Shown one piece after another: positions 25,138 to 34,442 of a DNA stretch of 64,000 bases; position 1 is the first letter of the stretch; each line of letters begins with the position of its first letter. The translations under genes were made by a program, and so were the position numbers. The DNA lies in assembly GCF_024813435.1 (NCBI RefSeq), contig NZ_JANAEZ010000005.1, forward strand, positions 1 through 64,000. The letters are read 5' to 3'. A model generated the notes under the pieces. The model was not told the DNA's origin. It searched no databases and was given only the letters and a program-made list of their open reading frames with translations. This DNA comes from Cognataquiflexum gelatinilyticum. Lineage in GTDB: Bacteria > Bacteroidota > Bacteroidia > Cytophagales > Cyclobacteriaceae.

Positions 25138-26190
25138 TTACCTATACCCAGCATTGATCTCCTTCAAAACCTCAGTTCCCGGACAAAGATCTGTTTCCTT
25201 CAATTTATTCAAGGGGGTACCGCAAGTGCTTAATGTGCCGTGAAGGTCTTTCCATTCAGTATTGACATAAAGCAAACCTGTCAGAATTTCATTTTTTATC
25301 CTTGCTTCCTGAAGGGCATTGGCAACAGAAACCCTGTCTTCGGGATTCCAATCCGTGGCCAATTTATTCAGTTGGATCAAGGTGCCATCGTGCATAGCGA
25401 CTCTGGTAGATTTCCCTTTTTCGTAATTGGTTTTGATTTCGGGCATTTCCGGAACAAAGTCCAAAGTCGAAGTGGCTTCGATATGTTCCCTCACATAATC
25501 GTAGGATTTGGTAGAACCGGGGTTGTTGTTGAAAGTCACACAAGGAGAAATCACATTGAGAAAGGCAAAACCTTTATGGTGCATGGCGGCCTTGATTAGC
25601 GGAACCAATTGTTGCTTGTCCCCGCTAAAACTCTGAGCTACAAAGGTTGCTCCCAATTCTATCGCCAAACTCGCTAGGTCGATGGCTTGAAATGGATTGA
25701 CGGAACCGGCTTTGCTCCGAGAACCTTGGTCTGCAGTGGCAGAATCCTGTCCTTTGGTCAGGCCATAGCAGCCGTTGTTCATAACGATATAGACCATATT
25801 CAGATTTCGCCGGATGACATGGACAAACTGCCCCATGCCGATGGAAGCGGAATCTCCATCTCCTGAAACGCCAAAATACACCATGTCCTTGTTAGCCATG
25901 CTCGCGCCTGTTGCTACAGAAGGCATCCTGCCATGTACAGAATTGAATCCATGCGAATTACCCAAAAAGTAGGTCGGTGTTTTGGATGAACATCCGATTC
26001 CGGAGATCTTGGCCACTTTATGGGGTTCAACGGACATTTCAAAGCAGGCCTGCACGATGGCAGCGCTGATACTGTCATGGCCACAACCGGCACAAAGTGT
26101 GGAAAGTGAACCTTCATACTCTTTTTGGGTATAGCCAAGTTTATTTTTGGGTAATTTCGGATGTCTAAAGAGCGGTTTCAGATAACTCAT
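25138..26190 (-). CDS. korB: 2-oxoacid:ferredoxin oxidoreductase, beta subunit
   Basis: Thiamine-diphosphate-binding subunit of a CoA-dependent 2-oxoacid:ferredoxin oxidoreductase. CAGCGHDSISAA (about 34-45) carries the CxxC found in this family, and GDGDSASIGMGQF with NNGCYGLTKGQ (about 110-155) is the TPP/Mg2+ site. The 350 residues match KorB. It is the last gene of the minus-strand operon, and its ATG (26188-26190) lies 26 nt inside the alpha-subunit gene. 2-Oxoglutarate is the usual substrate for this arrangement, but pyruvate or branched oxoacids are possible. Confidence 0.92.
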   Translation of the reverse strand: MSYLKPLFRHPKLPKNKLGYTQKEYEGSLSTLCAGCGHDSISAAIVQACFEMSVEPHKVAKISGIGCSSKTPTYFLGNSHGFNSVHGRMPSVATGASMANKDMVYFGVSGDGDSASIGMGQFVHVIRRNLNMVYIVMNNGCYGLTKGQDSATADQGSRSKAGSVNPFQAIDLASLAIELGATFVAQSFSGDKQQLVPLIKAAMHHKGFAFLNVISPCVTFNNNPGSTKSYDYVREHIEATSTLDFVPEMPEIKTNYEKGKSTRVAMHDGTLIQLNKLATDWNPEDRVSVANALQEARIKNEILTGLLYVNTEWKDLHGTLSTCGTPLNKLKETDLCPGTEVLKEINAGYR

Positions 26191-28003
26191 GGTGTTGGGT
26201 ATTTTCTAGGTTTAAATGCTTTAAAATTTGGTTTTTGATGGCGTCAGCCGTGATCGGCATGCCATCATAATTCAAAACGGGGATCAATTTGGCCGGATTG
26301 GTTTCCAATTCCATGATCATCATGCTGCGCAATTGGGCATCCCTGTTTTGTTCGATTACAAAAACAGTCGAATGGGAATGGATAAATTGAACCACCTCTT
26401 CCCCAAAAGGAAAGGCTCTGATCCGGATCGCATCTACTGTGATTCCATTTTCTTCCAATATGTCTTTCGCTTCCTCAGCCGAAAAAGTGGATGTTCCATA
26501 AAATAAAATCCCTATCTCAGACTTGTTTTCTTTTTGGTACATATGGGCTTTTGGAACGATTTTCTTTGCTGTTTCCCATTTGACCATCAATCGGTCCATG
26601 TTTCTTTTGTATGCAGCACCGTCTTCGGTATAGGCAGCGTATTCATCCCTTGAGGTCCCTCTTGTAAAAAATGATCCTTTTGTAGGATGGGTTCCCGGAT
26701 AAGTTCTGTACGGTATGCCGTCACCATCCACGTCAAGGTATCTACCAAATCGCCCGATATGCTCCAATTCCTCCGCATTGAGTACTTTTCCCCTGTCATA
26801 CTTTCTTTTTTGATCCCAATGAAACGGTTCACTGATATGGTCGTTCATACCCAGATCCAAATCTGTCATGACCATAATCGGAGTTTGAAGTCGCTCAGCA
26901 AGATCAAAACTCTCAGCCGTCATCTCAAAGCATTCCTGGGGAGTAGCAGGGAAAACCAAGACATGTTTGGTATCTCCGTGGGAAGCATAGGCGGCAAGGA
27001 GAATGTCTGATTGTTGTGTTCTGGTAGGCATACCTGTACTGGGTCCGGTTCTTTGGACATCAATTAGTACAGCAGGAACCTCAGCGAAATAAGCCAATCC
27101 TAAGAATTCATTCATCAAGGAGACTCCCGGACCGCTGGTAGCAGTAAAACCCCGTGCACCGTTCCAGTTGGCACCAATGACCATGCCCATCGCGGCAAGT
27201 TCATCTTCGGCCTGGATAATGGCAAATTTTTTCTCTCCTGTTTCAGGATCAGTCCTGTATGCTTCGCAATAATGCTCAAATGCCTCTGCTACAGAAGTTG
27301 AAGGCGTAATCGGATACCATGCCATCACTGTGGCACCTCCATAGACTGCTCCAAGGCCGCATGCAGTATTCCCATCAACGAGGATTTTGTCTTTGATGAG
27401 GTTCCTTCTTTCAAGATGAAAGCTTAAGGGATAATCGAAATTGGCCTCGACATAATCCATTCCCAATTTGAGGGCTTGGATATTGGCATCGATCAGTTGC
27501 TTTTTACCTTCAAATTGTTCTCCAACCAATTTTTCAATTTCGGAATAATCCATGTTTAACAATTTGGCCAAAGCTCCTACATAGATGATGTTTTTTAGGA
27601 GCTGCCTTTTTCTGGGATCCGAAAATGCCTCATTGGACATCTCCATCATAGGAACACCGAGGTAATGGATATCTTCTCTGAAATAAGGGGCAGGGAGTTT
27701 TTTGGTACTGTCATACATGAAATAACCACCCGGCTTGACGCTTTTTATATCCTGTGCCATGCTTTGAGGATTAACTGACACCAAAATATCGATACCTTCC
27801 CTTCTCCCCAGATATCCTTTTTCACTGACACGTACTTCATACCAAGTAGGAAGTCCCTGAATGTTGGAAGGGAAGATGTTTTTTGGAGTGACGGGTATTC
27901 CCATACGGAAAATGGCTTTGGCAAACAGGTAGTTGGCACTCGCCGATCCGGTTCCGTTCACATTGGCAAACCGGATTATAAAATCATTGACTGTTTTTGT
28001 CAT
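26165..28003 (-). CDS. korA: 2-oxoacid:ferredoxin oxidoreductase, fused gamma-alpha subunit
   Basis: A 612-residue subunit in which the gamma domain (about 1-195, RFANVNGTGSASANYLFAKA) is fused to the alpha domain (about 215-612, with AWYPITPSTSVAEAFEHY and SGPGVSLMNEFLGLAYFAE). It binds the 2-oxoacid and CoA side of the reaction together with KorB. I chose the ATG at 28001-28003 (MTKTVNDFIIRF), because longer versions run into the C-terminal codons of the upstream gene. The ATG overlaps that gene's TGA as ATGA, a sign of translational coupling. Confidence 0.93.
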   Translation of the reverse strand: MTKTVNDFIIRFANVNGTGSASANYLFAKAIFRMGIPVTPKNIFPSNIQGLPTWYEVRVSEKGYLGRREGIDILVSVNPQSMAQDIKSVKPGGYFMYDSTKKLPAPYFREDIHYLGVPMMEMSNEAFSDPRKRQLLKNIIYVGALAKLLNMDYSEIEKLVGEQFEGKKQLIDANIQALKLGMDYVEANFDYPLSFHLERRNLIKDKILVDGNTACGLGAVYGGATVMAWYPITPSTSVAEAFEHYCEAYRTDPETGEKKFAIIQAEDELAAMGMVIGANWNGARGFTATSGPGVSLMNEFLGLAYFAEVPAVLIDVQRTGPSTGMPTRTQQSDILLAAYASHGDTKHVLVFPATPQECFEMTAESFDLAERLQTPIMVMTDLDLGMNDHISEPFHWDQKRKYDRGKVLNAEELEHIGRFGRYLDVDGDGIPYRTYPGTHPTKGSFFTRGTSRDEYAAYTEDGAAYKRNMDRLMVKWETAKKIVPKAHMYQKENKSEIGILFYGTSTFSAEEAKDILEENGITVDAIRIRAFPFGEEVVQFIHSHSTVFVIEQNRDAQLRSMMIMELETNPAKLIPVLNYDGMPITADAIKNQILKHLNLENTQHHELSETAL

Positions 28004-29805
28004 TTCTCTATAAGGGGAAGTGGGGTGATCATTTGATTGGCTTTGGTGGTGGAATAGAGGAATTTTTGCATGTCCCATGCTGAGGTTGGACATCTTTCTG
28101 CACAAAGCCCACAATGAAGACAAACATCCTCATCTTTCACCATGACCCGTCCGGTTTTGAGTTCTTTGGAAACCAAGAGATCTTGGGTCAGATTTTCTGC
28201 CGGTACCAAGAGATTCTGTCTTAATTCGGATTCTTCTGCATTGACAGTAAAAGTGATACAGGAAGTAGGGCAGACGTCCATACAGGCATCACATTCTATA
28301 CACCTGTCTTCGGTAAAAACGGTCTGAACATCACAGTTTAGGCATCTTTGGGTTTCTTTGTATGCTGTTGCGATATCAAAGCCCAATTCAACTTCTTTCT
28401 TTCTGTCTTTGAGGGTTTGTGATTTTTTGGCTTGGGGCACAATATACCTTTGGTCAATGGCCACATTGCTGTCATAGCTCCATTCATGGATGCCCATTTT
28501 TTGGCTGACAAGATTGGTATAGGGAGAAGGTCTTTCGTAGACATTCAATCCTTCACAAAATAAATGGATGGATACTGCAGCTTGGTGGCCTTGGGCTACA
28601 GCAGTGATGACGTTTTTGGGCCCAAACGCTGCATCTCCCCCAAAGAAAACCTTGGCGTTGGTGGATTGGAAAGTGACTTCATCCACCACCGGCATTCCCC
28701 ATTGGTCAAACTCCAAGCCGATGTTTCTTTCTATCCAAGGGAAACTGTTTTCTTGGCCGATGGCTATCAAGACTTCATCTGCTTCAATGAAAACATCATC
28801 TTCTTCCGTTGGGAGCAGTTGTCTTTTGCCGTTTTCGTCATAGACAGGTTTTACTTTCTGGAATTTCATCCCGATCAGTTTACCGTCTTTGACTTCAAAA
28901 CTCAATGGAACATGGTTGTCAATGATCTGTATGTCTTCATGTAGTGCATCTTCTTTTTCCCAAGGAGAAGCTTTCATTTCGTCAAAAGGACTTCGGACCA
29001 CTACTTTGACCTCTTTTCCGCCCAATCTCCTTGAAGTCCTGCAACAGTCCATTGCGGTATTGCCACCTCCTAATACGATTACTTTTTGAGCAATGGATTT
29101 TGTATGTTCAAAAGCTACACCTGCCAACCATTCAATTCCGATATGGATGTTTTTGTCCCCTTCTTTCCTTCCGGGCAATTTTGGAAGGTCTCTTCCTTTG
29201 GGAGCTCCCGTCCCGACAAATACCGCATCATAACCTCCCTCCAATACTTCCTTCAGACTCTTGACATAGGTCATAAATTGGGTATGGATCCCAAGATCAA
29301 GAATAAAATTCACTTCTTCATTGAGTACCTCTTCGGGAAGTCTGAATGAAGGTATCTGACTTCTCATCATTCCCCCACCTGCGATCTGCTCATCAAATAG
29401 GTGGATTTCATATCCTAAAGGAGCCAAATCCCGAGCCACAGTAAGTGAGGCCGGACCTCCTCCGATTAGAGCAATTCTCTTTCCATTGGAAGGAAAAGGA
29501 CCTTGAGGCATGTGCTGTTTGACATCCCCTTTGTTGTCTGCTGCCACCCTTTTGAGTCTGCAGATAGCGACCGGTTCTTCTTCAACCCTTACCCTCCGGC
29601 AAGCCGGTTCGCAGGGTCGGTCACAGGTTCGACCGAGTACACCCGGAAAAACATTGGATTCCCAATTGACCATGTAAGCTTCTGTGAATCTTTCAGCAGC
29701 GATAAGTCTGATATACTCAGGTACAGGGGTGTGTGCAGGGCAGGCGTATTGACAGTCCACTACTTTATGGTAGTATTCAGGGTCTTTGGTATTGGTAGGC
29801 TTCAT
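28000..29805 (-). CDS. GltD-like FAD/NAD(P) oxidoreductase with C-terminal 2x[4Fe-4S] domain
   Basis: A 601-residue protein. Domains: N-terminal [4Fe-4S]-type DPYD_II region (CQYACPAHTPVPEY ... CDRPCEPACRR, about 17-66), FAD site IALIGGGPASLT (about 109), NAD(P) site VIVLGGGNTAMDCC (about 245), and a ferredoxin-like tail with CIECDACMDVCPTSC and CLHCGLCAERCP (about 525-580). Such proteins pass electrons between ferredoxin or Fe-S donors and NAD(P). As first gene of the operon, overlapping the alpha-subunit gene by 4 nt, it is probably the electron-exit module of the 2-oxoacid oxidoreductase. The enzymatic pairing is inference, while the domain reading is firm. Confidence 0.9.
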   Translation of the reverse strand: MKPTNTKDPEYYHKVVDCQYACPAHTPVPEYIRLIAAERFTEAYMVNWESNVFPGVLGRTCDRPCEPACRRVRVEEEPVAICRLKRVAADNKGDVKQHMPQGPFPSNGKRIALIGGGPASLTVARDLAPLGYEIHLFDEQIAGGGMMRSQIPSFRLPEEVLNEEVNFILDLGIHTQFMTYVKSLKEVLEGGYDAVFVGTGAPKGRDLPKLPGRKEGDKNIHIGIEWLAGVAFEHTKSIAQKVIVLGGGNTAMDCCRTSRRLGGKEVKVVVRSPFDEMKASPWEKEDALHEDIQIIDNHVPLSFEVKDGKLIGMKFQKVKPVYDENGKRQLLPTEEDDVFIEADEVLIAIGQENSFPWIERNIGLEFDQWGMPVVDEVTFQSTNAKVFFGGDAAFGPKNVITAVAQGHQAAVSIHLFCEGLNVYERPSPYTNLVSQKMGIHEWSYDSNVAIDQRYIVPQAKKSQTLKDRKKEVELGFDIATAYKETQRCLNCDVQTVFTEDRCIECDACMDVCPTSCITFTVNAEESELRQNLLVPAENLTQDLLVSKELKTGRVMVKDEDVCLHCGLCAERCPTSAWDMQKFLYSTTKANQMITPLPLIEK

Positions 29806-29932
29806 GGTTAAAATGGGTTTGAATTCACTTTGCCTTATTTTTCTAAAGAAAAAGACAAGGCTTTTTAAAGCTAAGAAATTTCAGAATTTAATGCAGATAC
29901 CTTAAGATAAAAATTCTATTTTATTTTGAAGG

Positions 29933-29964
29933 TTGATAAATATGCAAAATGTCGCATACTTTTG
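29933..29964 (+). promoter_or_regulatory. Candidate Bacteroidota-type promoter of the SDR gene
   Basis: TTG at 29933-29935 and TACTTTTG at 29957-29964 fit the -33/-7 pattern TTG-N(19-23)-TAnnTTTG with 21 nt between them. The box ends 38 nt before the ATG at 30003. It lies in the gap shared with the divergent oxidoreductase operon. Confidence 0.6.
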
Positions 29965-30002
29965 ACCAAGGAATGCAGGTATATATTTAAATAAATTTGG
30001 TT

Positions 30003-30764
30003 ATGAAACTCCATCAAAAATCTTTTATCCTCACAGGGGCAACAAGCGGAATGGGAAGAGCCATTGCATTGAATTTTGCCAAAGAAGGAGCAAATCTAAT
30101 CCTGAGCGGAAGGGATGAAGAAAGGGGAAAATCACTTTTGGCCGAAATAAAGGCAAATGGGGGAGAAGCCTGTTTTTTGTCAGGAGACGTCGGAGACATA
30201 CAATACAACAAAAAAATGGTTGATTTGGCAATTTCCTCATTTGGTCAGTTGGATGGATTGGTGACCAATGCAGGAATGCTTGGTTTGGGTTCAGTGACGG
30301 AATTGGAGCCCTCAGATTGGGACATCACATTCAGAACCAATGTGGATTCGGTCTTTTATCTTTTGAAATTCGCCTTGCCAGAAATGCTCAAAAGGCCAAC
30401 TGCAGCTGTGGTGGTCAATTCCTCCATCGCAGCCTACAAATCATTTCCAAACCATCCTGCCTATTGTGCTTCCAAAGCAGCTTTATTGGCTTTGGCAAAA
30501 CAGACTGCGGTAGATTATGGACCAATTGTCCGGGTCAATACCATTTGTCCCGGTCCGGTAGACACGCCGTTTATCCATGCTTCTGCTGTTGCATTTCCTG
30601 ACCCTGCCCAAGCAGTGGCCAATGCAGGAAAAGCAACTTTGCTTAAAAGATTAGGCTTACCAGCAGACATTTCCAAATTGGTACTTTTTCTGGCAAGTGA
30701 TGATTCTTCCTGGATTACAGGTAGCGCATTTACGATTGATGGGGGAATATTGGCAGCAGGTTAA
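30003..30764 (+). CDS. Short-chain dehydrogenase/reductase
   Basis: A 253-residue classical SDR. The cofactor motif TGATSGMGRAIA is at about 10-21, NAG is near 86-88, the catalytic Ser is in VNSSIAAYKSF, and YCASK gives the Tyr and Lys (about 153 and 157). The C-terminus GSAFTIDGGILAAG is typical. It reduces or oxidises an alcohol/carbonyl with NAD(P), and the substrate cannot be told. I chose the ATG at 30003 over the TTG two codons upstream. A good promoter candidate lies 38 nt before it. It converges with the LytTR regulator gene. Confidence 0.92.
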   Translation: MKLHQKSFILTGATSGMGRAIALNFAKEGANLILSGRDEERGKSLLAEIKANGGEACFLSGDVGDIQYNKKMVDLAISSFGQLDGLVTNAGMLGLGSVTELEPSDWDITFRTNVDSVFYLLKFALPEMLKRPTAAVVVNSSIAAYKSFPNHPAYCASKAALLALAKQTAVDYGPIVRVNTICPGPVDTPFIHASAVAFPDPAQAVANAGKATLLKRLGLPADISKLVLFLASDDSSWITGSAFTIDGGILAAG

Positions 30765-30775
30765 ATCCCGATAAA

Positions 30776-31510
30776 TTATACTTTATTTAGCATCCGGTGA
30801 AGATCATCTTTGAATTGTTTTCCGACCGGAATTAATTTTCCTGCAATTTCGACATGGGATTCGGCAACGGCGTCAAGCTTTGAAAAATTGACGACAAAAG
30901 ACCTGTGGACACGAACGAAATTCTTCTGATCTAGTTTTTCACATAATTTATTCAGTGGGCTGACAATGAGGTAGTTTTGGTTAAAAAGATTGATTTTACA
31001 ATAGTTCCTTTCCGCTTCGATGTATAGGATTTCTTCCAGTAAGACTTTAATGAGTTTGTTTTGGTTTCTGATGAAAATCCTGTCGCCTTGGTATTCTACC
31101 ATGGTTTCATTGGAAAGAAAATCCTGGTCTTTTTCTTTGATTTTTTCCTCTACCAATGCGATGGTTCTCTCAAGGTCTAATTTCTTGAAAGGTTTGGCAA
31201 TAAAGGCAAAAGGATGTGTTTCTCTCGCTTTGATAAAAGTGGCATCGTCCACATTGGCAGTAAGGTAAATGATGGGGATGTCAATGTATTGTTGGATGGT
31301 TTTTGCAGTTTCTATTCCGTTTATTTTTCCTTTTAGCTGGATATCCATCAATATCATGTCAGGTTTATTTTCCAAAGCATGGTGTACAGCTTCTTCACCC
31401 CGAGATTCCAAACCGGTAACTTCGTACCCGAGATTGGTCAGCTGCAGACCTATGTTTGCAGCTATTATCATGTCGTCTTCTACTATGAGTATTCTTGTTT
31501 TTTGATTCAT
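30776..31510 (-). CDS. LytTR-family response regulator
   Basis: A 244-residue cytoplasmic regulator with a receiver domain (1-120: acidic pair in VEDDMII, phospho-acceptor Asp in MILMDIQLKG at about 55, Lys in IAKPFKK) and a C-terminal LytTR DNA-binding domain (about 140-240: EEILYIEAERNYCKI, FVRVHRSFVVN). Its ATG overlaps the stop of the upstream sensor kinase (ATGA at 31507-31510), so the two form a coupled two-component pair. The target genes are not evident. Confidence 0.95.
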   Translation of the reverse strand: MNQKTRILIVEDDMIIAANIGLQLTNLGYEVTGLESRGEEAVHHALENKPDMILMDIQLKGKINGIETAKTIQQYIDIPIIYLTANVDDATFIKARETHPFAFIAKPFKKLDLERTIALVEEKIKEKDQDFLSNETMVEYQGDRIFIRNQNKLIKVLLEEILYIEAERNYCKINLFNQNYLIVSPLNKLCEKLDQKNFVRVHRSFVVNFSKLDAVAESHVEIAGKLIPVGKQFKDDLHRMLNKV

Positions 31511-33450
31511 GCAGCTTTATGGATTTGAAATTCAAAAAAGACTTCTGTTCCGGAATTCGTCACAAGGGACATTTTTCCATCAAGTTGGCGGGTGAGGAGT
31601 TGGATCAATTGGGTTCCAAAACCTGAACCATGGACTTCAGGATTGGTGCCGATACCGACCCCATTATCCGAAACCTGAAGATAGAGGTGGGACTCTCTTT
31701 CTGACAAAGAGACTTTGATTGAGCCTTTGTTCCCGTTTGGGAAAGCGTATTTGAGTGAGTTTGATAATAATTCGTTGACAATCAATCCAATCGGGATTGC
31801 TTGGTCTATTTCAAGTTCCAATGGTTCCATAGTACAGATCAATGATACACGCTGCGAAGCATTGAATGTGTCAATGATGTACTCACCGAGGTTTAGGAAA
31901 AAATCCTTCATCTCAATGGTTTTTAAGTTTCCTCCCTGATAAAGCCTCTGATGGATCATTCCTATACTATGTACTCTGTTTTGGGTTTCTTCCATGATTC
32001 CCTGAAATTCTTTGTTATCAATCTTGGCTGTCTGAAGCGCAAGTAGACTCGAAATCGTTTCAAGGTTGTTTTTTACCCGATGGTGGATTTCTTTGAGTAA
32101 ATGTTCCTTTTCGAGATTCTGCTTTTCCAAAAGAAGGTTGTACTTTTTTCTTCGGACCAAGACAACATATGAAATCCCAAGAATGACCACCAAAAATCCG
32201 GCTAGTGTCAGAATAAAAATCTGCAGGATTTTTTGCTTTTCCAATCGTGCCTCCTGCAGGTTTATGGTATTTTCCTTTTGGGAAACATTCATTTCTGTTT
32301 GTAGGAGCGAAATTCTTTGGTCAGCTTCTGCTGTAAAAACGCTCTGCTTGAGTTTGTCGTAAGTTCTACTTGCTTCCAAAGCTTTGGCAAACTTTTTATC
32401 ACCTTCATAGGCCTTACTTAATTCAAGATAAACCAGACTCAAATAATACTTGTCTCCAAAATCATTTGTCGCTACCTGAATGCTTTTTTCTAAAAATTCA
32501 ATGGCATGGGAAAAATGTCCGATGCTGTTATTGGATTTGCCCAAAGAAAGCAAAGACCGCATGATCATAAAATCATTTTCCAATAATTCGGCATATTTCA
32601 ATGCTTCGAGACCTGATTTTTCGGCAGCTATATAATCACCTTTCTGATTGTATAAATCCGAAAGAGCGATATACGTGTCACTTAGGTTGTTATAAAATCC
32701 ATATTTTTCACCGATGGCAATGGATTTTTGGAAGTATTCCAATGCCTCCTCAAGCCTGTTAAGGTTGATCAAATTATTTCCAACGACATGGAGGGTAAAA
32801 TCATAATCTAGGTCATAAAGATTTCTTTTTTCAAAAAGCGCAAGTGATTTTAATCCATATTCCACTCCGATACTGGGTTTTCCCTGCTTCCAAAAAAGGT
32901 TGCTCATGTCAGAATAGGCCATTGCGATGGCTTTTTCATCTCCGTACTTTTCACCGATTTTCAATGTTTTGGAAGCATATTCAAACGCTTCTCCAAGATT
33001 TCCCCTTCTCTCAAACACATATCCAAGATTGGTGTAGAGCAGCCAAGTTTCGTTTTCGGGGATTTTTTCAATGGCGCTTTTCAAAACCATCTCTGCCCAA
33101 TCTAACTCATCGAGTCTCAAAAGGATGGCCCCCTGTGAAACCTGTAATTTGCCTTCCCAATACACATCGCCTATTTTCCTCGCTTCTTCGAGCCCTCTAT
33201 TGATGATGGACATTGATTTTTTTAGATTTCTGGTGTGTGTAAAATAACCAAGGTCATTCAGGACTTTTAATCTCAAAGAGTCATTTTTTAATTTTTCGAG
33301 ACCTTTTTCTAGGTTTTCAAGGTAATCATCTCCAAAATCATCGGTATCCAAAAATACCTGCCTGTATTTCATTTCCCCATTGGAGAAATACACCTGAGCC
33401 TCGGTATTGAGGGTTATTGAAAAAAACAGAAAGACAACAATCCATTTCAT
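31507..33450 (-). CDS. TPR-containing sensor histidine kinase (HisKA_2 type)
   Basis: A 647-residue sensor with an N-terminal signal (MKWIVVFLFFSITLNTEAQ), a long TPR region (about 55-370, e.g. NLGYVFERRGNLGEAFEYAS), a membrane helix (about 405-428), and a kinase core of the HisKA_2/HWE-like class with the H box KEIHHRVKNNLETISSLLAL (about 455) and a HATPase domain (NELLSNSLKYAF, VSDNGVGIG). The H box matches kinases that pair with LytTR or similar regulators. It is the upstream gene of the coupled pair with the LytTR regulator. The TPR part is probably periplasmic. The signal is unknown. Confidence 0.93.
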   Translation of the reverse strand: MKWIVVFLFFSITLNTEAQVYFSNGEMKYRQVFLDTDDFGDDYLENLEKGLEKLKNDSLRLKVLNDLGYFTHTRNLKKSMSIINRGLEEARKIGDVYWEGKLQVSQGAILLRLDELDWAEMVLKSAIEKIPENETWLLYTNLGYVFERRGNLGEAFEYASKTLKIGEKYGDEKAIAMAYSDMSNLFWKQGKPSIGVEYGLKSLALFEKRNLYDLDYDFTLHVVGNNLINLNRLEEALEYFQKSIAIGEKYGFYNNLSDTYIALSDLYNQKGDYIAAEKSGLEALKYAELLENDFMIMRSLLSLGKSNNSIGHFSHAIEFLEKSIQVATNDFGDKYYLSLVYLELSKAYEGDKKFAKALEASRTYDKLKQSVFTAEADQRISLLQTEMNVSQKENTINLQEARLEKQKILQIFILTLAGFLVVILGISYVVLVRRKKYNLLLEKQNLEKEHLLKEIHHRVKNNLETISSLLALQTAKIDNKEFQGIMEETQNRVHSIGMIHQRLYQGGNLKTIEMKDFFLNLGEYIIDTFNASQRVSLICTMEPLELEIDQAIPIGLIVNELLSNSLKYAFPNGNKGSIKVSLSERESHLYLQVSDNGVGIGTNPEVHGSGFGTQLIQLLTRQLDGKMSLVTNSGTEVFFEFQIHKAA

Positions 33451-33707
33451 TTATGAAATATAGTATTTAAAAAACATCAAAATGACCTGATAAGCAGATA
33501 ATTATTCCTCCGAAAATTTTTTGGCATCATTCGGACAATTAAAGCAGTCATTAGTCCTAGGTAGATTTTTAATCCAAATTTTCATGGTTTAATTGAATCA
33601 GTTTAAGGCCAATAGAGTATTCTCCTGTGGAAGAGATTTAATCTAAAGACTTCTGATTCCATTTGCGATAATCGACATATTTATCCTAAACCTTGTTCCA
33701 TAAAATT

Positions 33708-34232
33708 ATGAAAAATGCAATGTTGAACGGAATTATTGTCCTGACCATGGTTGGTTGTGAATCAAAGCAGAGGTATACCCAAAATTCAAAGGAGATCGAA
33801 ACGGTAAAGACTATTTTTGATAATTACATCAATGGTGATTGGGATGCATATAAATCTCATTATGCTGACAATGCACAGATTTTTATTAATGCTACAGAAA
33901 ACAATCCTGCAAATATTCAGGAATTGATCGCACAGCAAAAAATCGAGATTGAAGGTCTTTCTTCTTATTCCATTGATACTGAAAATCAAAATTTGGAAAT
34001 GGTGCTTGACGATAATGGAGAGACATGGGTCAATTATTGGGGAGTTTGGAAAGGAACTTTGGCGGCTAACCAAGAGACTTTCGAAATTCCCATCCATATA
34101 ACCTTCGAGTTTGTGGATGGAAAAATCGTCAAAGAGTTAGGTTATTGGGACAATTCAAAAATTACCTTGGCGATGATGCAGATTCAAGCTGCAGAAGCTG
34201 CCAAATCCACAGATACTGATCCTGAACAATAA
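33708..34232 (+). CDS. NTF2-fold (SnoaL/DUF4440-like) exported protein 1
   Basis: A 174-residue protein with a hydrophobic N-terminus and a lipobox-like TMVGC. The mature part (IFDNYINGDWDAYKSHYADNAQIFINATEN ... YWGVWKGTLAANQ) has the helix-then-sheet pattern of NTF2-fold SnoaL/DUF4440 proteins, without catalytic residues I can assign. I chose the ATG at 33708, because the TTG upstream gives a poorer signal. It is the first of four such genes within 10 kb (others at 35872, 40722 and 43044). Binding of a small hydrophobic ligand is the family norm. Confidence 0.75.
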   Translation: MKNAMLNGIIVLTMVGCESKQRYTQNSKEIETVKTIFDNYINGDWDAYKSHYADNAQIFINATENNPANIQELIAQQKIEIEGLSSYSIDTENQNLEMVLDDNGETWVNYWGVWKGTLAANQETFEIPIHITFEFVDGKIVKELGYWDNSKITLAMMQIQAAEAAKSTDTDPEQ

Positions 34233-34359
34233 GAACCCATACGGTTAATTGCCGGTAGCGATCTGCTTGGGATTTTATTTCACATAAGAATTTTGTAAAC
34301 CCTTGTTGAACAAATAGTAAAGATTCAAATGAAACGGTTTGAATTTTAGTTGATGAGAA

Positions 34360-34417
34360 AATCGGGGTAGGGAACCAATAGTAATTTTGAGGAGCTCTAT
34401 CCCGATTCTTGTTTTTA
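34360..34417 (+). terminator. Rho-independent terminator after the first NTF2-fold gene
   Basis: AATCGGGGTAG (34360-34370) pairs with CTATCCCGATT (34397-34407) over 11 bp with one G-U, followed by CTTGTTTTTA. Confidence 0.6.
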
Positions 34418-34442
34418 TTTCATTTATCCCCCCAAATTTACT

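Noticed and set aside
28004..28123. Longer alpha-subunit frame starting at 28123
   Set aside because: The extra 40 residues are a shadow of the C-terminal codons of the upstream oxidoreductase in another frame. The natural start is the ATG overlapping its stop (ATGA at 28000-28003).
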